Shown: piece after piece, positions 63,753 to 64,000 of the stretch
Numbering within the stretch: position 1 is the first letter of the stretch
Layout of the letters: every line of letters begins with the position of its first letter
NCBI RefSeq assembly: GCF_902500225.1
Contig: NZ_LR722656.1
Location: 124,001 to 188,000 of the forward strand
Length of the DNA stretch: 64,000 bases
Source: Buttiauxella massiliensis
GTDB taxonomy: Bacteria > Pseudomonadota > Gammaproteobacteria > Enterobacterales > Enterobacteriaceae
Direction of reading: 5' to 3'
The notes under the pieces: generated by a model
What the model was told of the DNA's origin: nothing
The model's database searches: none
What the model saw: only the letters and a program-made list of their open reading frames with translations
Program-made: the position numbers and the translations under genes

Positions 63753-64000
63753 TTACCAGCCTTTAACTGCGCCGCCGTTGAAGACTTTGTTTGCTGCTTC
63801 GTAAACTTCGTCAGACTGGTAAGCCTGAACGAACTTCTTAACATTTTCAGCGTCTTTATTGTCTTCGCGGGAAACGATCATGTTCACGTATGGAGAGTCT
63901 TTATCTTCAACGAAGATACCGTCTTTCGCTGGGGTCAGGCCAATCTGGCTTGCGTAAGTAGTGTTGATGATAGCCAGAGCAATCTGAGCATCATCCAAAG
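63753..64000 (-). CDS. metQ: D-methionine-binding lipoprotein MetQ, C-terminal part
   Basis: The frame is open to the right edge and ends at 63753, giving 82 residues of the C-terminus with DSPYVNMIVSREDNKDAENV and the end VFNGGAVKGW, characteristic of enterobacterial MetQ. It binds methionine for the MetNI importer. The start and lipobox lie outside the window. Confidence 0.93.
   Translation of the reverse strand, partial: LDDAQIALAIINTTYASQIGLTPAKDGIFVEDKDSPYVNMIVSREDNKDAENVKKFVQAYQSDEVYEAANKVFNGGAVKGW

Overview
This window is an ordinary, gene-dense piece of an enterobacterial chromosome (order Enterobacterales, family Enterobacteriaceae, close to but not identical with Escherichia). Gene order follows the region around minutes 3 to 5 of the E. 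coli map almost gene for gene: panDCB, folK, pcnB, gluQ, dksA, sfsA, thpR, hrpB, mrcB, fhuACDB, hemL, clcA, erpA, yadS, btuF, mtn, dgt, degP, cdaR, yaeH, dapD, glnD, map, rpsB, tsf, pyrH, frr, dxr, uppS, cdsA, rseP, bamA, skp, lpxD, fabZ, lpxA, lpxB, rnhB, dnaE, accA, ldcC, yaeR, tilS, rof, yaeP, yaeQ, arfB, nlpE, proS, trmO, rcsF, metQ. Differences from the K-12 order as I remember it: no fimbrial cluster between panB and folK, no rpnC between panC and panD, no yaeI between yaeH and dapD, and an extra small c-type cytochrome between tilS and rof. Gene names come from remembered protein sequences, lengths and motifs; no database search was possible. Genus is not settled.

Layout. 1-7.2 kb (mainly minus strand): pantothenate synthesis, folate synthesis, poly(A) polymerase, tRNA queuosine modification, DksA, SfsA and an RNA phosphodiesterase. 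7.3-18.5 kb (plus): helicase HrpB, PBP1B and the ferric-hydroxamate uptake operon fhuACDB behind a likely Fur-controlled promoter. 18.6-33.6 kb (mixed): heme synthesis, chloride/proton antiport, Fe-S delivery, vitamin B12 binding, MTA/SAH salvage, dGTPase, DegP behind a sigma-E type promoter, the CdaR regulator, lysine/peptidoglycan precursor synthesis, nitrogen sensing and methionine aminopeptidase. 33.7-53.7 kb (plus): the essential block for translation (rpsB, tsf, frr), nucleotides (pyrH), isoprenoids (dxr, uppS), phospholipids (cdsA), envelope proteolysis and assembly (rseP, bamA, skp), lipid A (lpxD, fabZ, lpxA, lpxB), rnhB, dnaE and accA. 54-64 kb: lysine decarboxylase, glyoxalase-like YaeR, TilS, the extra cytochrome c, Rof/YaeP, YaeQ/ArfB/NlpE, ProS, TrmO, RcsF and the start of the met ABC transporter region.

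The most distinctive non-coding content is four ERIC elements (about 126-128 bp palindromic repeats), three of them next to or inside transcription units of essential genes (rpsB-tsf, frr-dxr, downstream of accA, downstream of erpA). Comparing the four copies shows compensatory base changes in the terminal inverted repeat and in the apical hairpin, so pairing is conserved while sequence changes. A REP palindrome lies next to the erpA copy. A promoter-like sequence followed by two hairpins and a U-run between dxr and uppS could give a small RNA of roughly 60 nt.

I found no prophage, insertion sequence, CRISPR array, tRNA/rRNA gene, defence island or clearly new multi-gene system. The findings are local: ERIC placement and covariation, the cytochrome insertion, the AUU start of pcnB, a glutamine-codon tract in mrcB and a candidate small RNA.
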